From contig JADKCG010000017.1 of assembly GCA_016714745.1 (NCBI GenBank), forward strand, positions 54,019 through 118,018: a stretch of DNA of 64,000 nt, in the 5' to 3' direction. Under the pieces are notes generated by a model, which saw only the letters and a program-made list of their open reading frames with translations, did not search any database and was not told the origin of the DNA. Shown here piece by piece: positions 54,100 to 62,877 of the stretch. A program made the translations under genes and the position numbers. Numbering within the stretch: position 1 is the first letter of the stretch; each line of letters opens with the position of its first letter. Source of the DNA: Elusimicrobiota bacterium (GTDB lineage Bacteria; Elusimicrobiota; Elusimicrobia; FEN-1173).

Positions 54100-54161
54100 A
54101 GATCGCCGTCCCTGTCGAAAATCAAAAGCTGTGTTCGCACTTCGGTCATTTCCACGGGTAA
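54096..54161 (+). pseudogene. NifX-like gene cut by deletion
   Basis: MKIAVPVENQKLCSHFGH matches the start of the NifX-like protein at 25482, then the sequence jumps to a stretch homologous to the middle of the MBL-fold gene (FHG and stop). In the intact cluster the two joined points lie about 860 bases apart (25535 and 26393). Confidence 0.8.
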
Positions 54162-54672
54162 ACCCCGGTCCATCGGCATGCCGAAAGAAGCGCAAGCCTC
54201 CCTCCTTCGCATTCCGCAGGAAGACCTGGTGGAGACCGAAGGCCCTGTTTGCGTTCGTCCGGGTGTGTGGGCGACGGGATCCATTCCCCGCCTTCGGGAG
54301 CCAGAGGGATTGGACGACCGCCTTTTCCTTCTTGGGAACAGGCTTGACGCTGTGGACGATGATCAAGCCCTTTTGATTCAGACAGTGGAAGGAACCTTGG
54401 TTTTGATGGGGTGCGGCCACGCGGGGGTGGCCAATACGCTGGATCATGCGAGAACGCTGGTCCCGGGGCCTATCCGCGCCGTCATCGGGGGGTTCCATTT
54501 ATCCCGCGCGGAACGCCCTCAATGGGACATGGCCCGCAACGCCCTCGTTCGTCACAACGTGGGCAAGATCCTCCTCTGTCATTGCACTGGCGAAGAAGCG
54601 ACACGATATCTTGTTGATGAACTGGGTCCCCGTTGCCTCCCCGCGCGCGCCGGTGACGTGTTCGTGTTTTGA
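54152..54672 (+). pseudogene. MBL-fold hydrolase, C-terminal half
   Basis: From STGKTRSIGMPEE-like sequence onward it matches the gene at 26034 to the last residues (RAGDVFVF). Open from an ATG at 54178. The N-terminal half with the HxHxDH metal motif is missing, so no hydrolase activity is expected. GCGHAGVANT and CHCTGEEA remain. Formed by the same deletion as the NifX-like stub. Confidence 0.8.
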
Positions 54673-54777
54673 AATCGCCATGGGGGGGGTCTTCGTAGGA
54701 TTCAAACAACGATGACCAGAACGACGGCCCAGTCCTGATGCCGGCTAGGTATCACAAGCATTTGTTTTTGAAAAGGA

Positions 54778-54893
54778 TATAATAGGAACAAAGAGGTCCG
54801 GGAGTCGTGTAACCGTCCCGGAGGATAAATTTGGATGGTCGGGCCGCCATCCCGCGAACGGTGGAACTTATTCCACTGAATTGCGGGATGGCT
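54778..54893 (+). promoter_or_regulatory. Leader with alternative hairpins and intrinsic terminator (attenuator or riboswitch candidate)
   Basis: A consensus TATAAT (54778-54783) is followed by a hairpin (TCCGGGA 54797-54803 with TCCCGGA 54816-54822). Next, GGATGG (54833-54838) can pair with CCATCC (54847-54852). The same CCATCCCGC (54847-54855) can instead pair with GCGGGATGG (54873-54881), enclosing a small GTGGAA/TTCCAC hairpin and followed by CTTTTGTTTTTT: an intrinsic terminator. The two pairings exclude each other. It does not match any riboswitch class I can recall reliably. Downstream is a long stress operon. Confidence 0.65.
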
Positions 54894-54935
54894 TTTGTTT
54901 TTTCAGCCGGTCATCGTTCCCAGGAGGAGGCTCCT

Positions 54936-55070
54936 ATAAAAACGCGGCCGTGGTCGGGGCCTTTGGTGGTGCTTGTGGATTTTTCAGCGACTTCCATCGA
55001 ACCCCTTCGTCTGGGGATCCTTCTGGCGTCCCATTGGCGCCGGAAACGCGTTTTGGTGCCAAACCAATGA
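54936..55070 (+). pseudogene. UspA-like N-terminal fragment coupled to the antiporter
   Basis: The frame PLVVLVDFSATSIEPLRLGI then LLASHWRRKRVLVPNQ resembles the first strand and helix of a universal stress protein (usually about 140 residues). AGGAGGAGG lies 7 bases before an ATA; the first standard start in frame is TTG at 54963. The stop TGA overlaps the antiporter ATG. It may be a relic that now serves as a translated leader. The family call is tentative. Confidence 0.4.
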
Positions 55071-56086
55071 TCACGCTGTGGTTTCCCTTCCTTGTTTCGG
55101 GGAGCGCCGTTGTCGTTGCGGGCCTCCTGATCGGGCGGGTGAGCGGCGAATTGGGCGAGCGGTTGAGGTTGGGCCGGGTCTGGGCGGGAACAGTTCTTAT
55201 TTCCTTGGCGACCACCACACCGGAACTCGTGACGACGGCCACCGTGGCGTTTCATGGACAGGCCGGGATGGCCATCGGCGGCGTTCTGGGAAGCGTGATT
55301 TTCAATCTCCTCATCATTGTTCTCATGGACCTGCTGGACCCGGACCCGATCTACAAACGGCTGTCTTTTAACCACTTGTCGACGGGTCTGTTGGGATGCG
55401 TTTTACTGGGCGTGATCGTCGTCGTCGTTTCCCTCGGATTGAACGGCGTCCGCGCCGCCGTGCCTGGACTTTCGCACGTCGGCGTGGCCTCGGTGGCTCT
55501 GCTGGGCGTCTTCGGTTTGGGCCAATTCGTGCTGTATCAATTGGCGACGAAAAGCGTGCACGGCGAAACGCCGATTCGCACCCACAACGTGTTCGACCGT
55601 TTTTCACTCAAGTGGATCCTTTTAAGTTACGTTCTTTTGATCGCGCTCATTTTTATTTCCGCCCGCGGATTGGCTCTATCGGTGGAGCGGTTGGCTGTTG
55701 AATACCGGTTGGGGGCCACTTTCGCTGGGGCCGTTCTTTTGGGTGTGGTCACGAGCCTTCCGGAATTGACCAACGCCATCGCCTGCGCGCGGCAAAAGGA
55801 AATCGATCTTGCCACGGGCAACATATTGGGCGCCAACGCGATGGTCTTGACCGTTCTCGCCCTGGCGGATTTCGTTTCGCCCACCCCTCTTTTCGCCTCT
55901 CTCTCAATGAACGAGGCCCTCTCCTCCCTTGTCATGGCCGGCATCGCGATCGTAATGCAGGGCGTCGCTCTGGCGGCCCTGGCGGTCCACAGCAACCATC
56001 ATGTATGGCGAATGGGTGTGGCATCGATCTTGCTGACGGGACTCTACGGTTTAAGTTTGGCCATCTCGTATTGGTTCGGAAGATGA
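55067..56086 (+). CDS. Cation/Ca2+:Na+ exchanger family membrane protein
   Basis: 339 residues with about ten hydrophobic segments in two inverted halves. Each half has a CaCA-type alpha repeat: GTVLISLATTTPELVTTATV and GVVTSLPELTNAIACARQKE, each with the conserved Pro-Glu, followed by GGVLGSVIFNLL or GNILGANAM. These are more divergent than YrbG/CaxA, so the ion pair is uncertain. Encoded in the inner membrane; first full gene of the trehalose operon, which suits a role in ion homeostasis during osmotic stress. Confidence 0.85.
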   Translation: MITLWFPFLVSGSAVVVAGLLIGRVSGELGERLRLGRVWAGTVLISLATTTPELVTTATVAFHGQAGMAIGGVLGSVIFNLLIIVLMDLLDPDPIYKRLSFNHLSTGLLGCVLLGVIVVVVSLGLNGVRAAVPGLSHVGVASVALLGVFGLGQFVLYQLATKSVHGETPIRTHNVFDRFSLKWILLSYVLLIALIFISARGLALSVERLAVEYRLGATFAGAVLLGVVTSLPELTNAIACARQKEIDLATGNILGANAMVLTVLALADFVSPTPLFASLSMNEALSSLVMAGIAIVMQGVALAALAVHSNHHVWRMGVASILLTGLYGLSLAISYWFGR

Positions 56087-56087
56087 A

Positions 56088-56228
56088 ATGACGAACACGT
56101 CTTGGCACGCTGGTGGATGGAAAGACGCCGGGCCAAAAACCCTGTGGGTCGGCAGGACCGACGTGCTTTTCCCGGTTGTTGAACTGAAATCAGTGCTTCA
56201 TCGCTACCGAAAGGGGAATGCTAACTAA
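56088..56228 (+). CDS. Small ORF (46 aa) between antiporter and diguanylate cyclase
   Basis: Starts one base after the antiporter stop (TGAAATG) and ends in TAATG overlapping the next start. The chain (MTNTSWHAGGWKDAGPKTLW then VGRTDVLFPVVELKSVLHRY) has no known domain. Its exact packing between coupled genes suggests it is translated, perhaps only to carry ribosomes to the next gene. Confidence 0.45.
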   Translation: MTNTSWHAGGWKDAGPKTLWVGRTDVLFPVVELKSVLHRYRKGNAN

Positions 56229-57196
56229 TGCCGCAACGCGCCCCCTCTTTTTCCCCTCGACTTTCCATGGAAAATGGCCGGTCCATAAGAGGGTTCATTT
56301 ACTTCGAAAGACAGTCCCGGAGGATCGTCCTTGTCTGGGGGATGGGACTGGTCTTGGCGATTGGATTGCTGGATTATCTTTCCGGCGCGAGCATATCCCT
56401 TTCTCTGTTTTACATCTTGCCCGTATTCCTCGTGTCATGGTTCGTGGGTGCGCGAGAAGGTCGGTGGATTTCGATCCTCTGTGCGGTGGACTTTTTGATC
56501 GTTAACCATCTGTTGGTCCCGCAGACGGGCCTCCTGACTCAAACCTGGAACATGTTTGTTCGTCTGGCGGTTTTCTTAAGCTTTGGTTCGGTCATCTCTG
56601 CGCTACGAAACGCCTTGGCTCATGAACATGCGCTCGCGCGAAAGGATCCTTTGACCGGGATCGCCAATCGGCGACAGTTCTACGAACAGGCCGAACTTGC
56701 CATCGCCGGGTCCCGGCGACATGGGCGTCCTGTCACCCTGGCGTATCTTGACGTCGACAATTTTAAGACCGTCAACGATCGGCTGGGGCACGAAGCGGGG
56801 GACTCTCTCCTTTGCCTCATCGCCGCAACGCTGAGCGGAGGCACACGCACCTTGGATGTGGCGGCGCGGCTTGGCGGCGATGAATTCGGGATCCTTTTCC
56901 CCGACACGGATTCATCTTCGGCGGAAGTCGTGGTCAAGAAGTTACGCGAGTCGTTGATGGCGGCCACTCAAACGGTGGGATGGCCGGTGACCTTTAGCAT
57001 AGGTCTCATCACCTTCACCGTCCCTCCGGATTCCGTGAACGTGATGATCGCCAAAGCGGATGCGCTTATGTACGAAGTGAAAATCGGCGGAAAAGACGAT
57101 TTCCGGTGCGCCATTGACCCAGTCCGCTCGTCACATTTGGAGGAGCACGGTCCTGGTTTTCGCGAAGGAAATGCCCGAAGGAGGAGCCTGTTATGA
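56228..57196 (+). CDS. Membrane diguanylate cyclase (GGDEF)
   Basis: 322 residues. Four to five N-terminal membrane helices (residues about 35-125) form a small sensor region, then a GGDEF domain: DPLTGIANRRQFYEQAELAI, DVDNFKTVNDRLGHEAGD and the intact active site GGDEF at residues 216-220. An RTLD inhibitory site lies exactly five residues upstream (207-210), so product feedback is likely. Converts two GTP to cyclic di-GMP. The start is coupled to the small ORF; the stop overlaps the otsA ATG (ATGA). Confidence 0.92.
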   Translation: MPQRAPSFSPRLSMENGRSIRGFIYFERQSRRIVLVWGMGLVLAIGLLDYLSGASISLSLFYILPVFLVSWFVGAREGRWISILCAVDFLIVNHLLVPQTGLLTQTWNMFVRLAVFLSFGSVISALRNALAHEHALARKDPLTGIANRRQFYEQAELAIAGSRRHGRPVTLAYLDVDNFKTVNDRLGHEAGDSLLCLIAATLSGGTRTLDVAARLGGDEFGILFPDTDSSSAEVVVKKLRESLMAATQTVGWPVTFSIGLITFTVPPDSVNVMIAKADALMYEVKIGGKDDFRCAIDPVRSSHLEEHGPGFREGNARRRSLL

Positions 57197-59451
57197 AAAT
57201 GACCCTGAGGTTGATCGTTTCACTGGTGGTGACCGTGGGTACGGTGGCGGCGTTTTCTGCCTATCTTCAAGTGAGACAAGAACGCGACCAAATGCGCAAT
57301 GAGATGGAGCGTCGCGCGCGGCTTTTGGCGGAGGGGCTTCAGGAGACGGTCGCGCCATTGATTCAACAAGGCGCCTTCGAAAGGCTTCGGAAAATCGTGG
57401 AACGCTTTGGTAACCGGGAACGCTTGGCGGGTGTCGCTTTGTTTGACGCCAAAGGGAGCCTCCTGGCCGGGACGAAAAGCCTGGGAACGTCCCCCGTCTT
57501 CCCGGCGGACCTGTTGGAGGGTGTTTTTTCAAAGAACATGGACGGGAGCCGGTTCGATCTTGTGGAGGAAAAGGAGCGGCACATCTACGCCATGCCCCTG
57601 CGGTTGGAAGAGTCGACCGTCGGCGCTTTCGTGGTTTATCAGGGCGCGGCTCACATTCGGCGCCAGTTGTTCCGAATTTATCGCAACACGTTTTTGCGCG
57701 TTTTGGTCCAGGTGTTTTTCATTACCTTGGTGACGCTCGTGATGGTGCGGTGGAGCGTGATGGGGCCCATCGCGAAAATGGCGGAATGGATGAAACAACT
57801 TCGGGCGGGGGAGCTGTCCCCCCCGCCTTTCGCGCTTCCCAAGGAAGACCTGTTCGGGCCAATCGCGCGGGAGGTCACAACGTTCGCGCGCCACCTGTCA
57901 GACGCGAAGGCCGCCGTTGAGGAGGAGGCGCGGCTACGCCAGACGGCGGAATCCCTTTGGACACCGGACCGATTGAAAGAGCATGTGAAGGCGAAACTTC
58001 AAGGGAAGCCCTTGGTCGTGGTCTCCAACCGGGAGCCTTACATGCACGTTCATCGAGGACGAAAAGTGGAATGCATCGTCCCGGCGGGAGGATTGGTGAC
58101 GGCGTTGGAGCCGGTCCTGCGGGCGTCCGGCGGCACGTGGATCGCTCACGGCGCGGGGGACGCGGACTGGGAGATGGTGGATGCGAAGGGGCGGATCAAA
58201 GTTCCGCCGCAGGACCCGCATTACACCTTGCGCCGCGTGGCCCTCTCCAAAGAGGAGGAGAACGGCTATTACTACGGATTTTCCAATGAAGGTCTGTGGC
58301 CCCTCTGTCACATCGCCCACACGCGGCCCCTGTTCCGCGCCGAAGATTGGGCCCAATACCAGGTCAGCCAACGCAAAATTCGCCGACGCCGTGGTTGATG
58401 AATTGAAGGGGGTCGAGGACCCCTGCGTGCTCATTCAAGATTATCATTTCGCGCTTCTGCCCCGAATGCTCAAAGACCGGCGGCCCGACGCTCGGATCGC
58501 CGTTTTCTGGCACATCCCCTGGCCGAACCCCGAGTCCTTCGGGATCTGCCCGTGGCAAAGGGAACTGCTCTACGGCCTGCTTGGCGCGGATGTGATCGGG
58601 TTCCACACACAGTTCCACTGCAATAATTTTCTGGACACGGTGGATCGAACCTTGGAATCCCGAATCAACTGGGAACATTTTTCCGTGATTAAAGGCGGGC
58701 ACACGACTTTTGTGAAACCTTTCCCCATCAGCGTGGCGTTCCCGGACGCTTTTCAAGACGTCTTGCCCGAAAACCCAGCCATGGACCGGGCGGCGCTCTT
58801 GAAGGAACTTGGGATCAAAGCGAAATATCTGGCGGTGGGTGTGGAACGAATGGATTACACCAAAGGGGTCCTGGAACGTTTCCAGGGCATTGAGCGGTTT
58901 CTGGAAATGTTCCCCAATACCTGGGGGAACTCGTCTATGTCCAAATCGGCGCGCCGAGCCGAACGCACATCAAGCGCTATCACGACTTTCTCGCCGAAGT
59001 GGACGCCGAGGCCGAGCGCATCAACTGGAAGTTTAAGCGCCGGGACTACAAGCCCATCGTGTTCTTGAAGAAACACCACAGTCATCAGGAGATCTTGCCA
59101 TTTTACCGTTTGTCGGACCTGTGCCTGGTGACGAGCCTGCATGACGGGATGAACTTGGTGGCCAAGGAATTCGTCGCGTCGCGGAGCGACGAGAGCGGTG
59201 TTTTGATTTTAAGCCGGTTCGCCGGTGCCTCCCGCGAGATGCGGGACGCCTTGATCATCAACCCCTACGACTCAGAACAAATGGCGGAAGCGATCCATCA
59301 GGCGCTCGCGATGGACCCCGACGAACAATCAGCCCGCATGAAGCGAATGCGAGCGACGATCCGAGAGAACAACATCTATCGATGGGCGGGAAACCTGATC
59401 ACCGAGCTATGCAACGTGCGTCTTCCCGTTCGGGCGGAAAAAGAATCGTGA
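57193..59451 (+). CDS. otsA: Trehalose-6-phosphate synthase fused to a membrane HAMP-type sensor region, two frameshifts
   Basis: About 752 residues if corrected. Residues 1-25 and about 155-180 are membrane helices around an extracytoplasmic segment (ETVAPLIQQGAFERLRKIVE, then GVALFDAKGSLL), followed by a HAMP-like linker (MGPIAKMAEWMKQLRAGELS). From about residue 270 comes the GT20 synthase: VVSNREPYMH, VPAGGLVTALEPVL, LIQDYHFALLPRM, HIPWPNPESFGICPW, VERMDYTKGV, VTSLHDGMNLVAKEF. Frame changes occur at 58361-58370 (+1) and in the C-run at 58912-58916 (-1). Makes trehalose-6-phosphate from UDP-glucose and glucose-6-phosphate. Confidence 0.87.
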
Positions 59452-60221
59452 AGCGCCTGGAACCGCTAGGGGAAAAGCTTCGGCGCCGTTTGTCGGGGCG
59501 CCGCGCGTTCGTCTTTTTGGACTTCGACGGGACGTTGGCCCCCATCGTATCCATGCCGCACCGGGCGCGGGCCAACGAGCGGGTGATGCGGGCCATCACG
59601 GCGTTGGCCGCCCTGCCGCGCGCGCGGGTGGCGGTGATGAGTGGTCGGCCGTTGTCGTTTGTTCGACAGCGCTTCCTCGCGCGCGGCCTTTTCCACGTCG
59701 GCAACCACGGGTTGGAGATGCGCGGGCCGGGGGTAACGTTTCGACACAAAGGCGCGGCGGTGATCCGACCAACGTTTCAAGCCCTGGCCGAAAAAGCGAA
59801 GGCCACTTTGGCTGGGTTCCCTGGCGTCTTGATTGAAAATAAAGGGCTTACGATGTCCGTCCATTTTCGACGTCTGCCACCGTCTTTTCGGCGTCGATTC
59901 AACAGAAGCCTGGCGGCGTTCCGGTTGGGGACGGCGGCCCTTCCCATTCGGTGGCGACGGGGAAAGAAAGTATGGGAAGCTCTCCCGCGCGTGGATTGGA
60001 ATAAAGGGCGCGCCTTGACGGAGCTTTTGCGGCGGACGGGGCCGGCGGTCCCCGTGGCGGTGGGGGATGACGTGACCGACGAAGATATGTTTAAGGCGGT
60101 GGGGCGGAAAGGCGTGTCAATTCGAATCGGGAAGAGCGGGAGCTCTCGAGCGATGGACTATCTGCCGCGTCAGAAAGACGTGCCTCGATTCCTGACACTA
60201 TTAACGGAGGTATTAAAATGA
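59448..60221 (+). CDS. otsB: Trehalose-6-phosphate phosphatase
   Basis: 257 residues from a GTG overlapping the otsA stop (GTGA). HAD motifs: FLDFDGTLAPI (catalytic Asp pair near residue 24), VMSGRPLSFVRQ, NHGLEMRGPG, NKGRALTELLRR with the conserved Lys and PVAVGDDVTDEDMFKAVG with the metal-binding Asp residues. Removes phosphate from trehalose-6-phosphate made by the preceding enzyme. The stop overlaps the next ATG. Confidence 0.95.
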   Translation: MKRLEPLGEKLRRRLSGRRAFVFLDFDGTLAPIVSMPHRARANERVMRAITALAALPRARVAVMSGRPLSFVRQRFLARGLFHVGNHGLEMRGPGVTFRHKGAAVIRPTFQALAEKAKATLAGFPGVLIENKGLTMSVHFRRLPPSFRRRFNRSLAAFRLGTAALPIRWRRGKKVWEALPRVDWNKGRALTELLRRTGPAVPVAVGDDVTDEDMFKAVGRKGVSIRIGKSGSSRAMDYLPRQKDVPRFLTLLTEVLK

Positions 60222-60886
60222 AAGAACGGGCTGAAACGCCATTTCGTTTCTTCACACGACTCACCCTCACCACACTGACGGGCCTTCGGGCGGGAAGCGG
60301 TCGGGAATTAATGGAGGGCATCCACACCGTTCCCGACAATGTCATCTACCAACACACCCACCGATTTCTTCAACAACATCAATTCTTGACGCCCGAACCG
60401 CCCAACGATTTCGCCTACTGGGCGACGCAGATGTTGGGCGATGAGGAATTGGGCGAGCGGTTGACCTCCGTGGACACTGTGCGGTTCAGCAATTTGGCCG
60501 AACTGCGCCGGGCGTTGTCCTCCGCGATTGAGAAACATCTTGAGAAACGCGGCGACGGGCGCGCGGCGCCGGCAGGAAAGGAATTCCATTTCACCGGGGC
60601 GGTGCGGTTTTCAATCCCGACGCCCCACGCGGCCGAATCTCTGACAGAATTCGCCGAGGCTCTCCGGAAGGTCAGCATTGCGAGCCTGTACCTGCATATT
60701 TACGAGGCGCGGTTACGGCCGCCGCATGTCATCAACGATTTCTCCAACTGGTTTGAGCGCGAGTTGGGTCGCCCAGCCTTAGCCAAGAAAGTGGCCGGAC
60801 TGGACCCCTACACCCACACCTTGGAGGGTTTAAGGGCCAAGATTATTTCGTTCATTGAACAGGAGGAATCCCATGGCCAGGCTTGA
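60218..60886 (+). CDS. DUF5752-like protein in trehalose operon
   Basis: 222 residues with AGGAGG before the ATG, which overlaps the otsB stop. A mostly helical protein: LMEGIHTVPDNVIYQHTHRF, PPNDFAYWATQMLGDEELGE, and VINDFSNWFERELGRPALAK in the second half, an internal duplication of the (N)DF-(Y/N)W-x-ELG pattern. I believe this is DUF5752, seen beside TreT/OtsB genes in other genomes; its function is unknown to me. It overlaps the TreT start by 14 bases. Confidence 0.65.
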   Translation: MKERAETPFRFFTRLTLTTLTGLRAGSGRELMEGIHTVPDNVIYQHTHRFLQQHQFLTPEPPNDFAYWATQMLGDEELGERLTSVDTVRFSNLAELRRALSSAIEKHLEKRGDGRAAPAGKEFHFTGAVRFSIPTPHAAESLTEFAEALRKVSIASLYLHIYEARLRPPHVINDFSNWFERELGRPALAKKVAGLDPYTHTLEGLRAKIISFIEQEESHGQA

Positions 60887-62095
60887 GGAATACCGCCCTA
60901 TTGTCGGATCGGACACCTTGGAGGAGTTGGCTCTGCTGGCGCGGCCACTGGCGGGGAAAAGCGTTTTAAACGTCAACTCGACCGCCGTGGGCGGCGGCGT
61001 CGCGGAGATTTTGAGCCGAATGATTCCCCTCCTGCGGGAGTTGGGACTGGACGCCCGGTGGGAGGTGGTGAAGGGCGGGGAGGATTTCTATGCCGTGACC
61101 AAAAAGTTTCACAACGCTCTGCACGGCGATCCTCAAACCGTCACGCCGAAAGATTTTCAGGTTTATGAGGACACGCTGGACGAAAACCTGTCCCGAATGC
61201 CCTTGGAGGAGGATTTTGTCTTCATCCACGACCCCCAACCGGCGGCGTTGGTCAAAAAACGCCGGGCTTTAAAAAACCACTGGATGTGGCGGTGCCACAT
61301 CGATCTGTCCCGCCCGGACCCGTCTGTTTGGGAATTTCTGAAACCCTACGTTGAGCAATACGATGCCTGCGTCTTTTCCGCGCCGTCTTTCGCGCAAAAA
61401 CTGAACATCCCCCAGATGCTGATCGCCCCCTCCATCGATCCCTTAAGCGATAAGAACCGGGAACTGCCGGAATCGGAAATTCAAGCCATCCTGGAACGGT
61501 TGGGGATTCCGCTCGACAAACCGCTGGTGACGCAAGTGTCGCGGTTCGACCGGTTGAAAGACCCGCTGGGTGTCATCGAAGCCTTCCTCAAAGTAAAGTC
61601 TTATGTCGACGCGCGGCTTCTTCTGGTGGGTGGCACAGCCGACGATGACCCCGAGGGGGCTCAAGTCCTGGCGGAGGTTCGGGAGCGGGCCAAGGCCGAC
61701 CCGAATATTTTGGTGTTGTGTTTGCCGCCGACGAGTCACGTGGAAATCAACGCCATTCAACGGGCGTCCGCCGTCCTCGTACAAAAATCATTGCGTGAAG
61801 GGTTCGGACTGACGGTGTCGGAAGCGTTGTGGAAGGGAAACCCGTCATCGCCGGATCGGTCGGAGGAATCCCGCTTCAAATCACGCACAAGTATTCGGGA
61901 GCGCTCGTTCACACAACGGATGGCGCCGCCTATTGGCTGAAAGCGTTTTTGAACGATCCTGCTTTCGCTCGGCGAATGGGCGAAGCCGGACGGGAACACG
62001 TCAAACAGAACTTCCTTTTAACCCGACACCTGAGGGAATACCTGATGCTGTTCCACGCCGTTCTCCACCCCGGCGCGGACATGATTCGTTTTTAA
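60873..62095 (+). CDS. treT: Trehalose glycosyltransferring synthase (TreT), one frameshift
   Basis: About 407 residues when joined. A GT4-fold enzyme: LNVNSTAVGGGVAEILSRMI near the start is characteristic of TreT, followed by FIHDPQPAALV, WRCHIDLSRPD, QVSRFDRLKDPLGVIEAF and EGFGLTVSEALWKG; then one base off KPVIAGSVGGIPLQI to the end. The break is in GGG at 61834-61836, where one more G restores the frame. It transfers glucose from an NDP-glucose to glucose, giving trehalose without phosphate intermediates, a second route beside OtsA/OtsB in the same operon. Confidence 0.9.
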
Positions 62096-62182
62096 TGATT
62101 TGGATGGGTTTCGCCTACATAGTTTAATAGATTAGGGCGTCCCCTAAGACAAAAAGCGGAAATACCCCTGGGCTATTGGACC

Positions 62183-62865
62183 CTAAGGGGCGGCGGCGGG
62201 GTCGACGAGGAGGGTGGCGTTGGTTTGGAGGACGTGCGAAGCGGGGATGGCGGGGTCGGCGATCATTAGGCGTTTAATCATTTTGGCTTTTCTTCCCCTG
62301 TGACGATCCATAAAACGTGGCGGGCTCGGTTTAAGATGGGGTAAGTGAGAGTCATGCGGGGGCGGCTGAAATGGGGTTCCGTCAGAGTGACGTCGCGGTC
62401 CTGCACGTCCAGCGCTGGGTCGCCGGGGATGAGGGACGCGGTGTGGCCGTCCACGCCGAGTCCGAGGGTCACTAAATCGAGAATGGCCGGCGTTCCGGCC
62501 AGGGTCATCAGGGTTTCCCCGTAGGCCGCGGCCGCCGCCTCAAGGTCCTCATCGTCCACGGGCATGGGGTGGATTTGATTTTCGCTTAACGGTGTTTGGG
62601 TGAGAAGGATGTCCCGCAGGGTGGTAAGGTTTCGGTCCGGGTGGCCTTCGGGGGCGACGCGTTCGTCCACCTGAAACACATGGACATGTTCCCAGGGAAC
62701 TGTTTCTTTCGATAGCGCTTGAATCATCTTCCACGGGCTTTTGCCGCCGCTCAACGCCAGCAGAAATTGCCCGCGCGCGGCGACGGCGGTGCGGGACTCC
62801 TCCGCTATAATGGCCGCCCCCCGTTTGGCCACCGCCCAGGGGTTCGGAAGACTTTCAACGCGCAT
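62183..62865 (-). CDS. pgl: 6-phosphogluconolactonase, one frameshift near the end
   Basis: About 227 residues. FLLALSGGKSPWKMIQALSK, VFQVDERVAPEGHPDRNLTT and DLVTLGLGVDGHTASLIPGD are the three family motifs. The open frame stops at 62278; adding one G near 62287 gives the expected continuation GEEKAKMIKRLMIADPAIPA, then ASHVLQTNATLLVDPAA and a stop at 62183. It hydrolyses 6-phosphogluconolactone in the oxidative pentose phosphate pathway. It lies 12 bases downstream of pgi on the same strand. Confidence 0.88.
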
Positions 62866-62877
62866 GGGGATCCCGCC

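Noticed and set aside
54790..54893. Assignment of the leader to the fluoride, manganese or c-di-GMP riboswitch class
   Set aside because: The conserved core sequences of those classes as I remember them are not present; without a covariance-model search no class is claimed.
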